DNA of 9,387 bases from an uncultured Shinella sp. (GTDB lineage: Bacteria; Pseudomonadota; Alphaproteobacteria; Rhizobiales; Rhizobiaceae). A program made the position numbers and the translations under genes. Below the pieces are notes generated by a model, which was given only the letters and a program-made list of their open reading frames with translations, ran no database searches and had not been told where the DNA came from. The DNA lies in the NCBI RefSeq assembly GCF_946479415.1, contig NZ_CAMLFY010000150.1:1-9387 (forward strand). Direction: 5' to 3'. Of this stretch, positions 1 through 7,573 are shown piece after piece. Numbering within the stretch: the stretch's first letter is position 1; every line of letters starts with the position of its first letter.

Positions 1-1002
1 TCGGTCGTGCCGATCATCCTGCCCTTCGCGCTGGTCATCGGCGTCGCGCAGACGCTGACCGTCATGAATTCCGATTCGGAGCTGACGGTGCTGAATTCGG
101 CGGGCAGCTCGCGCATGACCATCATCCGCCCGGTGATGATCCTCGCCGTGGCGATGAGCTTCGTCTCCTTTGCCGTCGACAATTTCGTCGAACCCTATTC
201 GCGCACCGCCGTGCGCAAGATGATCGCCACGGCGCATGCGGACATGCTGTCGGCCGTCGTGCAGGAAAACACCTTCCGAAAGATCACCGACGGCCTCTAT
301 GTCCAGGTCGCACAGCGCCGCAACGGCGGCGTGCTCTACGGTCTCTTCGTTGCCGATACGCGCGATCCGCGCTTCGAGATGGTCTATTACGCCCGCGAAG
401 GCGCGGTGGACGAAAACAGCTCGGCCCTCGTCATGAAGGATGGCGAGGTTCACCGCAAACTGCCGGACGGCAACGTCTCGATCATCAAGTTCGATTCCTA
501 CGCCTTCGACCTCGCCGACCTGACGCAGAGCGCCGGCGCTTCGAATATCCGCGCCAAGGACCGCGACCTGCCCTATCTGTTCAACCCGGATCCGGAAGAC
601 CCCTATTACAAAAAGGAACCCGGTTCGTTCACCGCAGAACTGCATCGCCGCTTCACGGAATGGCTGTTCCCGGCGGTCTTCGGCCTCATCGCGCTCGTCG
701 TCAGCGCGGATGCGCGCTCCCACCGCGAGGCGCGCGTGCACCCGATGATAACCGCGTTGCTGACGGCCCTCTTCGTGCGCTGGATAAGCTTCTATGCGTC
801 CAACAATGCGGAGAATTCCGTCGCCTTCGTCTTCGTCATGTATCTCATCCCCATCGCCACCGGGGCGCTGGCGATCCACCATCTCGGGCGCAACAAGACG
901 CTCGAGCTTCCCGTCAGCTTCGGCGAGCGGCTGACCGATTTGCGCGATCGCCTGCTTGCGCGCCTGAACAGGTCCGCCTCCGGCAGGAGCAGCAATCCAT
1001 GA
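1..1002 (+). CDS. lptF: LptF, LPS export ABC transporter permease (5' partial)
   Basis: LptF is one of two inner-membrane permease subunits that, with the LptB ATPase, pull lipopolysaccharide out of the inner membrane and pass it to LptC. The reading frame is open from base 1, so the true start lies upstream. About 332 residues are visible, and roughly 55-60 N-terminal residues including the first membrane helix are probably missing. Visible in order are the rest of a membrane helix, the cytoplasmic coupling segment SELTVLNSAGSS, a second helix (about residues 40-58), a periplasmic beta-rich domain of about 160 residues, and three C-terminal helices ending near IATGALAIHH. This layout is the LptF/LptG family fold (YjgP/YjgQ). 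I call it LptF rather than LptG because it precedes a second family member and its C-terminal tail after the last helix is longer. Its TGA overlaps the ATG of lptG by four bases, so the two are probably translationally coupled. Family certain; paralogue assignment rests mainly on order. Confidence 0.93.
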   Translation, partial: SVVPIILPFALVIGVAQTLTVMNSDSELTVLNSAGSSRMTIIRPVMILAVAMSFVSFAVDNFVEPYSRTAVRKMIATAHADMLSAVVQENTFRKITDGLYVQVAQRRNGGVLYGLFVADTRDPRFEMVYYAREGAVDENSSALVMKDGEVHRKLPDGNVSIIKFDSYAFDLADLTQSAGASNIRAKDRDLPYLFNPDPEDPYYKKEPGSFTAELHRRFTEWLFPAVFGLIALVVSADARSHREARVHPMITALLTALFVRWISFYASNNAENSVAFVFVMYLIPIATGALAIHHLGRNKTLELPVSFGERLTDLRDRLLARLNRSASGRSSNP

Positions 1003-2081
1003 TCCCCACTCTCGGCCGCTATTTCTTCCGCCGCTACGCCATCACCACGTTCTGGTTCCTGCTCGGTATCTTCTCGCTGATCTTCATCATCGATTTCAGC
1101 GAGATGTCCAACCGCGTCGGCGCGCTGCCGGGCTATACGATTTCCAGCGGCCTTCTCGTGACGGCGCTGCGCATTCCGACGATCCTGATGCAGACGGTGC
1201 CCTTCGTCGCCCTCTTCGCCGGCATGGCCGCCCTCATCTCGCTCAACCGCCGCTACGAGCTGGTCGTCACCCGCGCAGCCGGCATTTCGGTCTGGCAGTT
1301 CCTGCGCCCCTTCGTCATCGGCGCCTTTCTTTTCGGCGTGCTGGCGGTGCTGACGATCAACCCGATCGCGGCCTGGGGCGCCAAGAAGGCGCTGGAGCTG
1401 GAAGCCGGCTGGAGCGCCACCAATGCCTCGCGCCCCGAAAACGCCGTTCCGTGGCTGCGCCAGATCTATGAAGGCGACCAGTCGATCATCGGCGCGAAGG
1501 CCGTTCTCGACAACGGAACGCGCCTCCTCAACGTCACCGTCATCCACTTCGACGAAGACAATCGCATCGTGCTTCGCCAGGATGCCGATTCGGCGATTTT
1601 GGAAGATGGTTACTGGCTGCTTAAGAACGTTCACGAGACCCGCAACGGCGAATTGCCGGTTCGTCTCGATGAGGCGCAACTTCGTACCAATCTGAAACGG
1701 GAATTCGTATCGGAAAGCCTCGAAAAGCCTGAATCCATTCCCTTTTTCAGCCTTGGGCGGAAGATAGAGGCCGCGAAATCCTTCGGTTTCCCGACAAACG
1801 CGCTGGAGACGCAATATCACTCCATGCTCTCGCTGCCGCTGCTCCTGGTTGCGATGACGCTGATCGCTGCCTGTGTATCATTGAAATTTAGCCGGTTTAA
1901 TCAATCGAGTGCGGTGATTCTGGGTGGCATCCTTTCCGGCTTCATGCTTTATGTCGTCACCGTGCTTGTGAAGGCATTCGGAAGCAGCGGTGTTGTTCCT
2001 CCGTTCGTTGCGGCCTGGCTCCCAGTGGTCGTCGCAATGTCCTTGGGTGCGACGATTCTTCTGCATCAGGAGGACGGCTAG
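999..2081 (+). CDS. lptG: LptG, LPS export ABC transporter permease
   Basis: LptG is the partner permease of LptF in the LptB2FG exporter. The protein has 360 residues, the usual family length. Hydrophobic helices lie at about 14-34, 58-80, 103-123, 276-295, 305-328 and 335-355, giving the expected three-plus-three arrangement around a periplasmic domain (about 135-270). The coupling segment RRYELVVTRAAGISVW (85-99) matches the family signature of a glutamate followed by an AxGxS-like stretch. I chose the ATG at 999 because it is preceded by AGGAG at 985-989 with 9 nt spacing, overlaps the lptF stop as ATGA, and gives the correct N-terminus (MIPTLGRYFFRRY). The frame stays open further upstream to 660, but that part lies inside lptF. 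The last third of the gene is clearly richer in A/T than its neighbours (see findings). The stop overlaps the lptD start by one base. Confidence 0.95.
   Translation: MIPTLGRYFFRRYAITTFWFLLGIFSLIFIIDFSEMSNRVGALPGYTISSGLLVTALRIPTILMQTVPFVALFAGMAALISLNRRYELVVTRAAGISVWQFLRPFVIGAFLFGVLAVLTINPIAAWGAKKALELEAGWSATNASRPENAVPWLRQIYEGDQSIIGAKAVLDNGTRLLNVTVIHFDEDNRIVLRQDADSAILEDGYWLLKNVHETRNGELPVRLDEAQLRTNLKREFVSESLEKPESIPFFSLGRKIEAAKSFGFPTNALETQYHSMLSLPLLLVAMTLIAACVSLKFSRFNQSSAVILGGILSGFMLYVVTVLVKAFGSSGVVPPFVAAWLPVVVAMSLGATILLHQEDG
2068..2073 (+). promoter_or_regulatory. Ribosome binding site fixing the GTG start of lptD
   Basis: A perfect AGGAGG lies inside the end of lptG, 7 nt before the GTG at 2081. 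It supports GTG as the real lptD start, although the start codon overlaps the lptG stop codon (TAGTG). Ribosomes finishing lptG are placed to reinitiate here. Confidence 0.85.
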
Positions 2082-4417
2082 TGGCGGCAGGTGACCGCAA
2101 AACGAATAGGTGGTTGAAAGCCGCCCTGCTTGCAGGTGCGGCCATGTGCGCCATCGCGTCCGGTTTCGCCCTCCCTGCGCAGGCCCAGGCACCGGATATC
2201 GGTGCGATGGAGCCCAAGCTTCCGGAAGACGCCAAGCTGCTGCTCGCGGCCAATGAACTCGTCTATAACAACGACACCGACAAGGTGATCGCCCGCGGCG
2301 CGGTGCAGATCAACTACGGCGGCTACAAGCTCGTCGCCCGTCAGGTCGAATACGACCAGAAGACCGGCCGCCTCAAGGCCGTCGGCAATATCGAATTGAT
2401 CGAGCCGACCGGCAACCGCGTCTATGGCGAAGAGATGGACCTGTCGGATGATTTCGCCAGCGGCTTCATCAATGCGCTGCGCATCGAGACGACGGACCTT
2501 ACCAAGCTGGCGGCGACCAGCGGCGAGCGCGTCAACGGCGAGGAACTGATCCTCAACCACGCCGTCTACACCGCCTGCACGCCCTGCGCCACGAACCCGA
2601 CGCATCGCTCGCTCTGGGAAATCAAGGCCGAGCGCGTCGTCCAGAACGGCCGCACGCACACTATCCGTCTCGAAAAAGCGCGTTTCGAGATGTTCGGCAA
2701 GCCGATCGCCTATATTCCCGTGCTGGAAATGCCCGACTATACGGTGAAGCGGAAGAGCGGCTTCCTGTTCCCGCAGTTCAGCTACGCGCAGAAGCTCGGC
2801 CTCGGCATCACGACCCCCTACTATTTCGCGCTGGCGCCGGATATGGACGCGACGGTCTCGCCGACCGTCCTGACCCGCCAGGGCTTTCTTGCCGAAGTGG
2901 AATTCCGCAAGCGTTTCCACAACGGTCTCGTGACGCTGCGCGCCGCCGGTATCGACCAATGGAACCCGAAGGCCTTCGACGCCGGGACGAGCGACCGGCG
3001 CGACGGCTTCCGCGGCATGGTGGCCTCCGAAGGTCAGTTCAAGATCAATCCCCGCTGGTCCTTCGGCTGGGACGTGATGCTGCAAAGCGACAACAACTTC
3101 TCGCGAACCTATGAGCTCGACGGCCTGAAGGATCGCATTCACACGAACCAGGGCTATCTGACGGGGCTTGGCCGCCGCAACAGCTTCGACCTGCGCGCCT
3201 TCTATTTCGACGTTCAGGACGCCGACCCCGACAGCAGGCTGGAGCGTCAGCAGGCCATCGCGCAAACGCTGGATTACGAATATATCGCGCCCCAGGCGGT
3301 GTTTGGCGGCGAGCTCAGCGTCACCACGAACATCACCAATATCCAGCGCGACCTGTCCGATTCCTATTCGATCGGCGCCAGCGACCGCTTCCGCGGGCTG
3401 GAAGGCGGCATGACGCGCCTGACGAGCGAAGTGGAGTGGAAGCGCCAGTTCATCGTGCCGGGCGGCCTCGTGCTGACGCCGCTTCTGGCGGCACGCGGCG
3501 ATATCTACCGCCTCGATATGACAGGCCCGGGCGCCGCCTATGACGGCACCTACAATACCGATGACGACGCGACGCGCGCCATGCTGACGGCCGGCCTCGA
3601 GGCGCGGTATCCGATCCTGGCGACGACGGCCAACAGCACGCATCTGTTCGAACCGATCGCACAAATCTACGCCCGCCCCAACGAGGACTTCGCCGGCGGC
3701 CTGCCGAACGAGGATTCGCAAAGCTTCGTCTTCGACGCGACGAACCTCTTCGAGCGCGACAAGTTCTCCGGCTTCGACCGGATCGAGGGCGGCACGCGCG
3801 CCAATGTCGGCATGCGCTACACCGGCACCTTCGACAACGGCATTCGCCTGCGCAGCATCGTCGGCCAGTCGTTCCAGCTTGGCGGCGTAAACTCCTTCGC
3901 CAGCGACGACCTGGTCAATGCCGGCGCCAATTCCGGCCTGGAAACGGACGTCTCGGACTATGTCGGCATGGCCGGCATCGATCTGCCGAACGGACTTTCG
4001 CTCGCCTCCAGCGCGCGGCTCGACAAGAACGACCTGTCGCTGCGCCGATCCGATACGTCGCTGCGCTTCGATGGTGCGCGCTTCGAAACCGAGATCACCT
4101 ATACGCGCATTTCCGCGCAGCCGAGCTATGGCCTGACAAAGGACGCCAGCGAAATCCAGACCGCGGCGGCCTATAAATTCCGGGACTACTGGTCGGTGTT
4201 CGGATCGCTCACCTACGACATCAACAACAAGAACCTGACGCGCAACGGCCTCGGCTTCACCTATGACGACCGCGATACGGTTTTCTCGATCGTCTACGAG
4301 CAGACGCGCGACAAGTCGAACTCGACGGCGAACGACTGGTCGATCGGCGCCCGCCTGATGTTCCGCACGCTCGGCGACGTCAGTGTCGGCGATACGACGC
4401 TGACGGGCTTCGAGTAA
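2081..4417 (+). CDS. lptD: LptD (OstA/Imp), outer-membrane LPS translocon
   Basis: LptD is the beta-barrel that, with the LptE lipoprotein, inserts lipopolysaccharide into the outer leaflet of the outer membrane. The protein has 778 residues. A signal peptide spans about 1-35 (basic KTNRWLK, then a hydrophobic stretch, then an A-Q-A cleavage site at 33-35). An OstA-type beta-jellyroll domain follows (about 55-200), which receives LPS from the periplasmic LptA bridge. The barrel domain fills the rest. Family landmarks are SLWEIKAERV (177-186), the stretch GKPIAYIPVLEMPDYTVKR then KSGFLFPQF (206-233), and YYFALAPDMDATVSP (247-261). The mature protein has only two cysteines, C166 and C169 in a CTPC motif, so it cannot form the two long-range disulfides known from E. 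coli LptD. The only other cysteine is in the signal peptide. The gene sits directly behind its inner-membrane partners and before surA, whose product assists LptD folding in E. coli. Confidence 0.96.
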   Translation: MAAGDRKTNRWLKAALLAGAAMCAIASGFALPAQAQAPDIGAMEPKLPEDAKLLLAANELVYNNDTDKVIARGAVQINYGGYKLVARQVEYDQKTGRLKAVGNIELIEPTGNRVYGEEMDLSDDFASGFINALRIETTDLTKLAATSGERVNGEELILNHAVYTACTPCATNPTHRSLWEIKAERVVQNGRTHTIRLEKARFEMFGKPIAYIPVLEMPDYTVKRKSGFLFPQFSYAQKLGLGITTPYYFALAPDMDATVSPTVLTRQGFLAEVEFRKRFHNGLVTLRAAGIDQWNPKAFDAGTSDRRDGFRGMVASEGQFKINPRWSFGWDVMLQSDNNFSRTYELDGLKDRIHTNQGYLTGLGRRNSFDLRAFYFDVQDADPDSRLERQQAIAQTLDYEYIAPQAVFGGELSVTTNITNIQRDLSDSYSIGASDRFRGLEGGMTRLTSEVEWKRQFIVPGGLVLTPLLAARGDIYRLDMTGPGAAYDGTYNTDDDATRAMLTAGLEARYPILATTANSTHLFEPIAQIYARPNEDFAGGLPNEDSQSFVFDATNLFERDKFSGFDRIEGGTRANVGMRYTGTFDNGIRLRSIVGQSFQLGGVNSFASDDLVNAGANSGLETDVSDYVGMAGIDLPNGLSLASSARLDKNDLSLRRSDTSLRFDGARFETEITYTRISAQPSYGLTKDASEIQTAAAYKFRDYWSVFGSLTYDINNKNLTRNGLGFTYDDRDTVFSIVYEQTRDKSNSTANDWSIGARLMFRTLGDVSVGDTTLTGFE

Positions 4418-4431
4418 GCGCTGCGCCGCTC

Positions 4432-4458
4432 TTGTCATCGTTTGGCCGTATGTATTAT
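4432..4458 (+). promoter_or_regulatory. Weak candidate promoter upstream of surA
   Basis: TTGTCA (4432-4437) and TATTAT (4453-4458) each match the sigma-70 hexamers at five of six positions, but the spacer is only 15 nt, shorter than the preferred 17. They lie in the 134-nt gap between lptD and surA, the first place in the cluster where an internal promoter would fit. The match to the rhizobial form CTTGAC-N17-CTATAT is poor. The rest of the gap shows no other signal. Speculative. Confidence 0.25.
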
Positions 4459-4539
4459 GCACATCCGGGAGAAGCGTCCGCCGGCTAATGGCCGTGCGCG
4501 CCGTATGGCGTGCTGAGGCGGGCGCAGAATGGGTTTGGG

Positions 4540-4546
4540 AAAGGGA
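4540..4546 (+). promoter_or_regulatory. Ribosome binding site deciding the surA start
   Basis: AAAGGGA lies 5 nt before the ATG at 4552 and 8 nt before the ATG at 4555. It supports one of these two adjacent starts over the GTG at 4510, which has no recognisable Shine-Dalgarno sequence and would put 14 extra residues in front of the signal peptide. Confidence 0.55.
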
Positions 4547-4551
4547 CTGGC

Positions 4552-5496
4552 ATGATGGGCAGGCAATCTCTGGTGCGTTCCATGATGATGGGCGTCGCAC
4601 TCGCTGCGGCCGTGACAATCGCGGTCCCCGCCGGCACCGTTCAGGCGGCGGGAAGCACCGTGATTGCGGTCGTCAACAATTCGCCGATCACGTCGGGTGA
4701 CGTCGAGCGGCGCGCCGCCTTCCTGCGCCTGCAGCGCGCCAAGGGCAATCTGCGCGCCATGGCCCGCGAACAGATGATCGACGACACCCTGAAGCGCGGA
4801 GAAATCCTCCGCCTCAAGGCCTCGGTCAGCCAGGCCGAAGTGGACGCGTCCTATGCGCGCTTTGCCTCGACGAACAAGATGACGCTCAAGCAGCTCGGCC
4901 AGGTCCTCGACCAGGCCGGCGTCGGCTCGGACCATTTCAAGCAGTATATCGCCTTGCAGATGAGCTGGCCGCGCGTCGTCAACGCCCGCTATGGAAACGG
5001 CGGGACCAACAGCAAGTCGCTGGTGGAGCGTATGCAGGAAAACGGCGGCAAGAAGCCCGTCACCACGGAATATTTCCTCAAGCAGGTCATCTTCGTCGTA
5101 CCGGAAAAGCGCCGTAACGCCATCCTCGGCAAGCGCAAATCGGAAGCGGAAGCCTCGCGCTCGAAATTCCCGGGCTGCGACCAGGCCAAGATCTTTGCAG
5201 CCACCATGCATGACGTATCGATCCGTGACCTCGGCCGCGTTCTCGCACCGCAATTGCCCGAGGACTGGAAGCCGCTGATCGAAAAGTCGAACGGCCAGAC
5301 GACCGGCACGCGCGTCACCGAACGCGGCGTCGAATATCTCGCGATCTGCAAGAAGCGCGAAGTCAATGACGACGTGGCGGCGGAAATGGTCTTCCGGGCC
5401 GAAGACCTCGCCAAGGCCAAGGGCAACGAAGGCGACGAGAACAGCAAGAAATACATCGCCGAGCTGCGCAAGAAGGCGACGATCACCGACCGCTGA
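4552..5496 (+). CDS. surA: SurA-type periplasmic chaperone / divergent peptidyl-prolyl isomerase
   Basis: SurA family proteins bind unfolded outer-membrane proteins in the periplasm and deliver them to the BAM complex. With the start at 4552 the protein has 314 residues, well short of the roughly 430 of E. coli SurA, which carries two parvulin domains. A signal peptide ends near VQA (30-32). The mature N-terminus [23 protein letters not shown] (37-59) is the typical SurA_N opening, followed by a helical chaperone domain to about residue 160. One parvulin-like domain follows (about 172-270), opening at [12 protein letters not shown] and closing with [17 protein letters not shown] (226-230) occupies the place of the usual G-D-L-G element. 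It is poorly conserved and may not be catalytically active. The C-terminal helix [16 protein letters not shown] (296-311) matches the end of SurA proteins. Two cysteines (C209, C266) lie in the parvulin region. Position between lptD and pdxA matches surA in other proteobacteria. The ATG at 4555 is an equally possible start. Confidence 0.88.
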   Translation: MMGRQSLVRSMMMGVALAAAVTIAVPAGTVQAAGSTVIAVVNNSPITSGDVERRAAFLRLQRAKGNLRAMAREQMIDDTLKRGEILRLKASVSQAEVDASYARFASTNKMTLKQLGQVLDQAGVGSDHFKQYIALQMSWPRVVNARYGNGGTNSKSLVERMQENGGKKPVTTEYFLKQVIFVVPEKRRNAILGKRKSEAEASRSKFPGCDQAKIFAATMHDVSIRDLGRVLAPQLPEDWKPLIEKSNGQTTGTRVTERGVEYLAICKKREVNDDVAAEMVFRAEDLAKAKGNEGDENSKKYIAELRKKATITDR

Positions 5497-5520
5497 CCGA
5501 AGCGTCGGCAGAACGCTCAG

Positions 5521-5541
5521 GCGCTCCGCCCGGCGGAGCGC
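5521..5541 (+). terminator. GC-rich intercistronic hairpin between surA and pdxA
   Basis: GCGCTCCGCC and GGCGGAGCGC are perfect reverse complements around a single central base, giving in practice a 9-bp stem with a 3-nt loop. It begins 24 nt after the surA stop. It is followed by GCTTCCCC rather than a run of T, so it is not a convincing intrinsic terminator. It could still attenuate transcription, mark an RNA-processing site, or stabilise the 3' end of the upstream message. The inverted repeat is seen directly; the role is inferred. Confidence 0.45.
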
Positions 5542-5573
5542 GCTTCCCCAGAACCCGCTTTGGCAGGCTTCCC

Positions 5574-6602
5574 ATGACGATGACGCAACTTCCACCGCTG
5601 GCGCTCACCATGGGCGATCCGGCGGGGATCGGGCCTGACATCACGCTGGCCCTCTGGTCTGCGCGTCAGTCGCTCTCGCTGCCGCCCTTTCTGTTCATCG
5701 GCGATGCCGCGGCTTTGCGCGCACGCGCGGCTCTTCTCGGCCTCGATGTCGCCGTGGCGTCCGCCACGCCGGAAACCGCGGCGGGCATCTTCGCCGATGC
5801 GCTGCCCGTGCTTGCCTGCGATTGCGCCGTTCCCGTCCTGCCGGGCGAACCGGCTTCCAGCAACGCGGCGGCCATTACCGGCGCCATCGAGACCGCTGTC
5901 GCGCTTACCATGGCCGGACGGACCTCCGCCGTCGTGACCAATCCCATCGCCAAGGCCGTTCTCTACGATGCCGGTTTCGGCTTCCCCGGCCATACGGAGT
6001 TCCTCGCTGACATCGCCGAGAGAACGACGGGCAATGCGGCGCTGCCGGTCATGCTGCTGGCCGGGCCGAAGCTGCGCGCCGTTCCGGTGACGATCCACAT
6101 ACCGCTGAAGGACGTGCCCACGGCGCTGACGGAGGACCTCATCGTCGAGACGGCCGTCATCACCGAACGGGATCTGCGCCAGCGCTTCGGCATCGCCAAG
6201 CCGCGCCTCGCCATTGCCGGCCTCAACCCGCATGCGGGCGAAGGCGGCGCGCTGGGGCTGGAGGACGATGCGATCGTGCGGCCGGCCGTCGAGCGCCTGA
6301 AGGCGGCCGGCATTGCCGCCGTCGGCCCGCTGCCCGCCGACACGATGTTCCACGACGCCGCCCGCGCCACCTATGACGTGGCGCTCTGCATGTATCACGA
6401 CCAGGCGCTGATCCCCGCCAAGGCGCTCGGTTTCGACGATTCCGTCAATGCGACGCTCGGCCTGCCCTTCATCCGCACCTCGCCGGACCACGGCACGGCC
6501 TTCGCCATCGCCGGCAAGGGCATCGCCCGGCCCGATAGCCTGCTGGCGGCGCTGCGCCTCGCCCAGGAACTGGCCGCTCACGCCGCGAAGGAGATCCGCT
6601 GA
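5574..6602 (+). CDS. pdxA: 4-hydroxythreonine-4-phosphate dehydrogenase PdxA
   Basis: PdxA oxidises 4-phosphohydroxy-L-threonine with NAD to 3-amino-2-oxopropyl phosphate, which PdxJ condenses with deoxyxylulose 5-phosphate to make pyridoxine 5'-phosphate. The protein is cytosolic, 342 residues, normal length. It opens with [15 protein letters not shown] (9-23). The divalent-metal histidines known from E. coli are all present: H175 (VTIHIPL), H220 ([10 protein letters not shown]) and H275 ([11 protein letters not shown]). The substrate-binding pair H140-T141 (FPGHTEFLA) and residues K283, N292 and R301 ([15 protein letters not shown]) are also in place, so the enzyme should be active. The ATG at 5574 has only a weak GGCAGG (5562-5567) 6 nt upstream; a second ATG at 5580 is possible. 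Its TGA overlaps the rsmA ATG by one base. The surA-pdxA-rsmA order is the same as in enterobacteria. Confidence 0.97.
   Translation: MTMTQLPPLALTMGDPAGIGPDITLALWSARQSLSLPPFLFIGDAAALRARAALLGLDVAVASATPETAAGIFADALPVLACDCAVPVLPGEPASSNAAAITGAIETAVALTMAGRTSAVVTNPIAKAVLYDAGFGFPGHTEFLADIAERTTGNAALPVMLLAGPKLRAVPVTIHIPLKDVPTALTEDLIVETAVITERDLRQRFGIAKPRLAIAGLNPHAGEGGALGLEDDAIVRPAVERLKAAGIAAVGPLPADTMFHDAARATYDVALCMYHDQALIPAKALGFDDSVNATLGLPFIRTSPDHGTAFAIAGKGIARPDSLLAALRLAQELAAHAAKEIR
6588..6593 (+). promoter_or_regulatory. Ribosome binding site of rsmA inside the end of pdxA
   Basis: AAGGAG lies 8 nt before the ATG at 6602 and within the last codons of pdxA. Together with the TGATG stop/start overlap this fixes the rsmA start and indicates translational coupling to pdxA. 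Confidence 0.8.
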
Positions 6603-7429
6603 TGGCTGCCCTCGACGGACTTCCGCCGCTCCGCGATGTCATCCAGCGCCACGGGCTCGATGCCAGGAAGGCGCTCGGCCAGAATTTTCTGCTCGATCTG
6701 AACCTGACTCAGAAGATCGCGCGTACCGCCGGTCCCATCGAAAACCACACGGTGATCGAGGTCGGCCCCGGCCCCGGCGGCCTGACGCGGGCCATTCTGG
6801 CACTCGGCGCCAAGCGCGTCATCGCCATCGAGCGCGACGCGCGCTGCCTCCCGGCGCTGGCGGAGATTTCCGACCATTATCCGGGCCGCCTGACGGTCAT
6901 TGAAGGCGATGCGCTGAAGACCGATTTCGAGGCGCTGGCGCCGGGCGAGCCCGTGCGCATCATCGCCAACCTGCCCTACAATGTCGGCACGCAGCTTCTC
7001 GTCAACTGGCTCTTGCCGAAGGCCTGGCCGCCCTTCTGGGATTCGCTGACGCTGATGTTTCAGCGCGAGGTGGGCCTGCGCATCGTGGCGCAGGAAAACG
7101 ACGACCATTTCGGCCGCCTTGGCGCGCTCTGCGGCTGGCGCACCGACGCCCGCATGGCCTTCGATGTGCCGCCACAGGCCTTCACGCCACCGCCGAAGGT
7201 CACCTCCTCGGTGGTGCATCTGGAGCCGATCGCCAATCCGCTGCCCTGCGACGTGGCGGCCCTCGAGCGCGTCACCCACGCCGCCTTCGGCCAGCGCCGC
7301 AAGATGCTGCGCCAGAGCGTGAAATCGTTGGGTGGGGAAGCGCTGCTGGCGCGAGCGGAGATCGATCCGCAGCGGCGGGCGGAGACGCTGAGCGTGGAAG
7401 AGTTCGTGCGGCTGGCGAACGCGCTTTGA
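6602..7429 (+). CDS. rsmA: 16S rRNA dimethyladenosine transferase RsmA (KsgA)
   Basis: RsmA transfers four methyl groups from S-adenosylmethionine to the two adjacent adenosines of the 3'-terminal helix of 16S rRNA (A1518 and A1519, E. coli numbering), a late checkpoint in 30S subunit maturation. In E. coli its loss gives kasugamycin resistance. The protein has 275 residues, normal length. Landmarks are [10 protein letters not shown] (23-32), the SAM-binding motif [10 protein letters not shown] (53-62), the acidic IER (76-78), GDAL (102-105), the catalytic [11 protein letters not shown] (120-130; N-L-P-Y form), [12 protein letters not shown] (194-205) and [11 protein letters not shown] (229-239), all typical of RsmA rather than Erm resistance methylases. 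It is the last gene of the + strand run. The enterobacterial followers apaG and apaH are absent; a palindromic repeat and the convergent gmk come next. Confidence 0.97.
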   Translation: MAALDGLPPLRDVIQRHGLDARKALGQNFLLDLNLTQKIARTAGPIENHTVIEVGPGPGGLTRAILALGAKRVIAIERDARCLPALAEISDHYPGRLTVIEGDALKTDFEALAPGEPVRIIANLPYNVGTQLLVNWLLPKAWPPFWDSLTLMFQREVGLRIVAQENDDHFGRLGALCGWRTDARMAFDVPPQAFTPPPKVTSSVVHLEPIANPLPCDVAALERVTHAAFGQRRKMLRQSVKSLGGEALLARAEIDPQRRAETLSVEEFVRLANAL

Positions 7430-7465
7430 GGGGCTGCTCTTCAAATCGGCGTAGTGCCTTTGGCA

Positions 7466-7508
7466 CCCCCTCTGCCCTGCCGGGCATCTCCCCCACAAGG
7501 GGGGAGAT
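7466..7508 (+). repeat. Palindromic intergenic repeat, left arm (RIME-like)
   Basis: This 43-bp stretch is the exact reverse complement of 7574-7616. It is itself a mosaic of two small palindromes: TGCCC(TGCC)GGGCA at 7473-7486, and ATCTCCCCC with GGGGGAGAT around ACAAG at 7486-7508. Palindromes of this composition recur between genes in many rhizobial genomes, and the structure resembles the Rhizobium-specific intergenic mosaic elements (RIME). That assignment is from memory and was not checked by alignment. A small separate hairpin, GTGCC-TTT-GGCAC (7454-7466), adjoins its outer end. Confidence 0.9.
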
Positions 7509-7573
7509 TTGATGGAGCTAGGTTTCACCCATCTCCAGCGTTGCTGATCGAGCAAGATGTTCGCCTCTTGCCG

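Noticed and set aside
660..998. Upstream extension of the lptG frame into lptF
   Set aside because: The stretch is arginine-rich and unlike any LptG N-terminus. The ATG at 999 has a good ribosome binding site and the family-typical beginning.
792..1820. Minus-strand frame of 342 codons opposite the end of lptF and most of lptG
   Set aside because: It is in register with the lptG codons, has no family motifs, and ends where the codon use of lptG becomes more A/T-rich.
4418..4440. Possible terminator just after lptD
   Set aside because: Only a 4-bp stem (AGCG/CGCT) with no T-run can be formed.
4510..4551. GTG at 4510 as the surA start
   Set aside because: It adds 14 residues before a complete signal peptide and has no Shine-Dalgarno sequence, whereas AAAGGGA stands before 4552/4555.
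2078..4618. Open frame of 846 codons on the minus strand covering all of lptD
   Set aside because: Its codons are in exact register with those of lptD, so its stops would correspond only to sense TTA, CTA and TCA codons, which this GC-rich gene avoids. The translation is low-complexity A/R/V/E-rich with no recognisable domain or start signal.
4435..7555. Long minus-strand frames opposite surA, pdxA and rsmA (4435-5595, 5517-6581, 6578-7555)
   Set aside because: They are in the same codon register as the genes they oppose and arise from the same codon bias. The sense genes carry clear family motifs and the antisense frames none.
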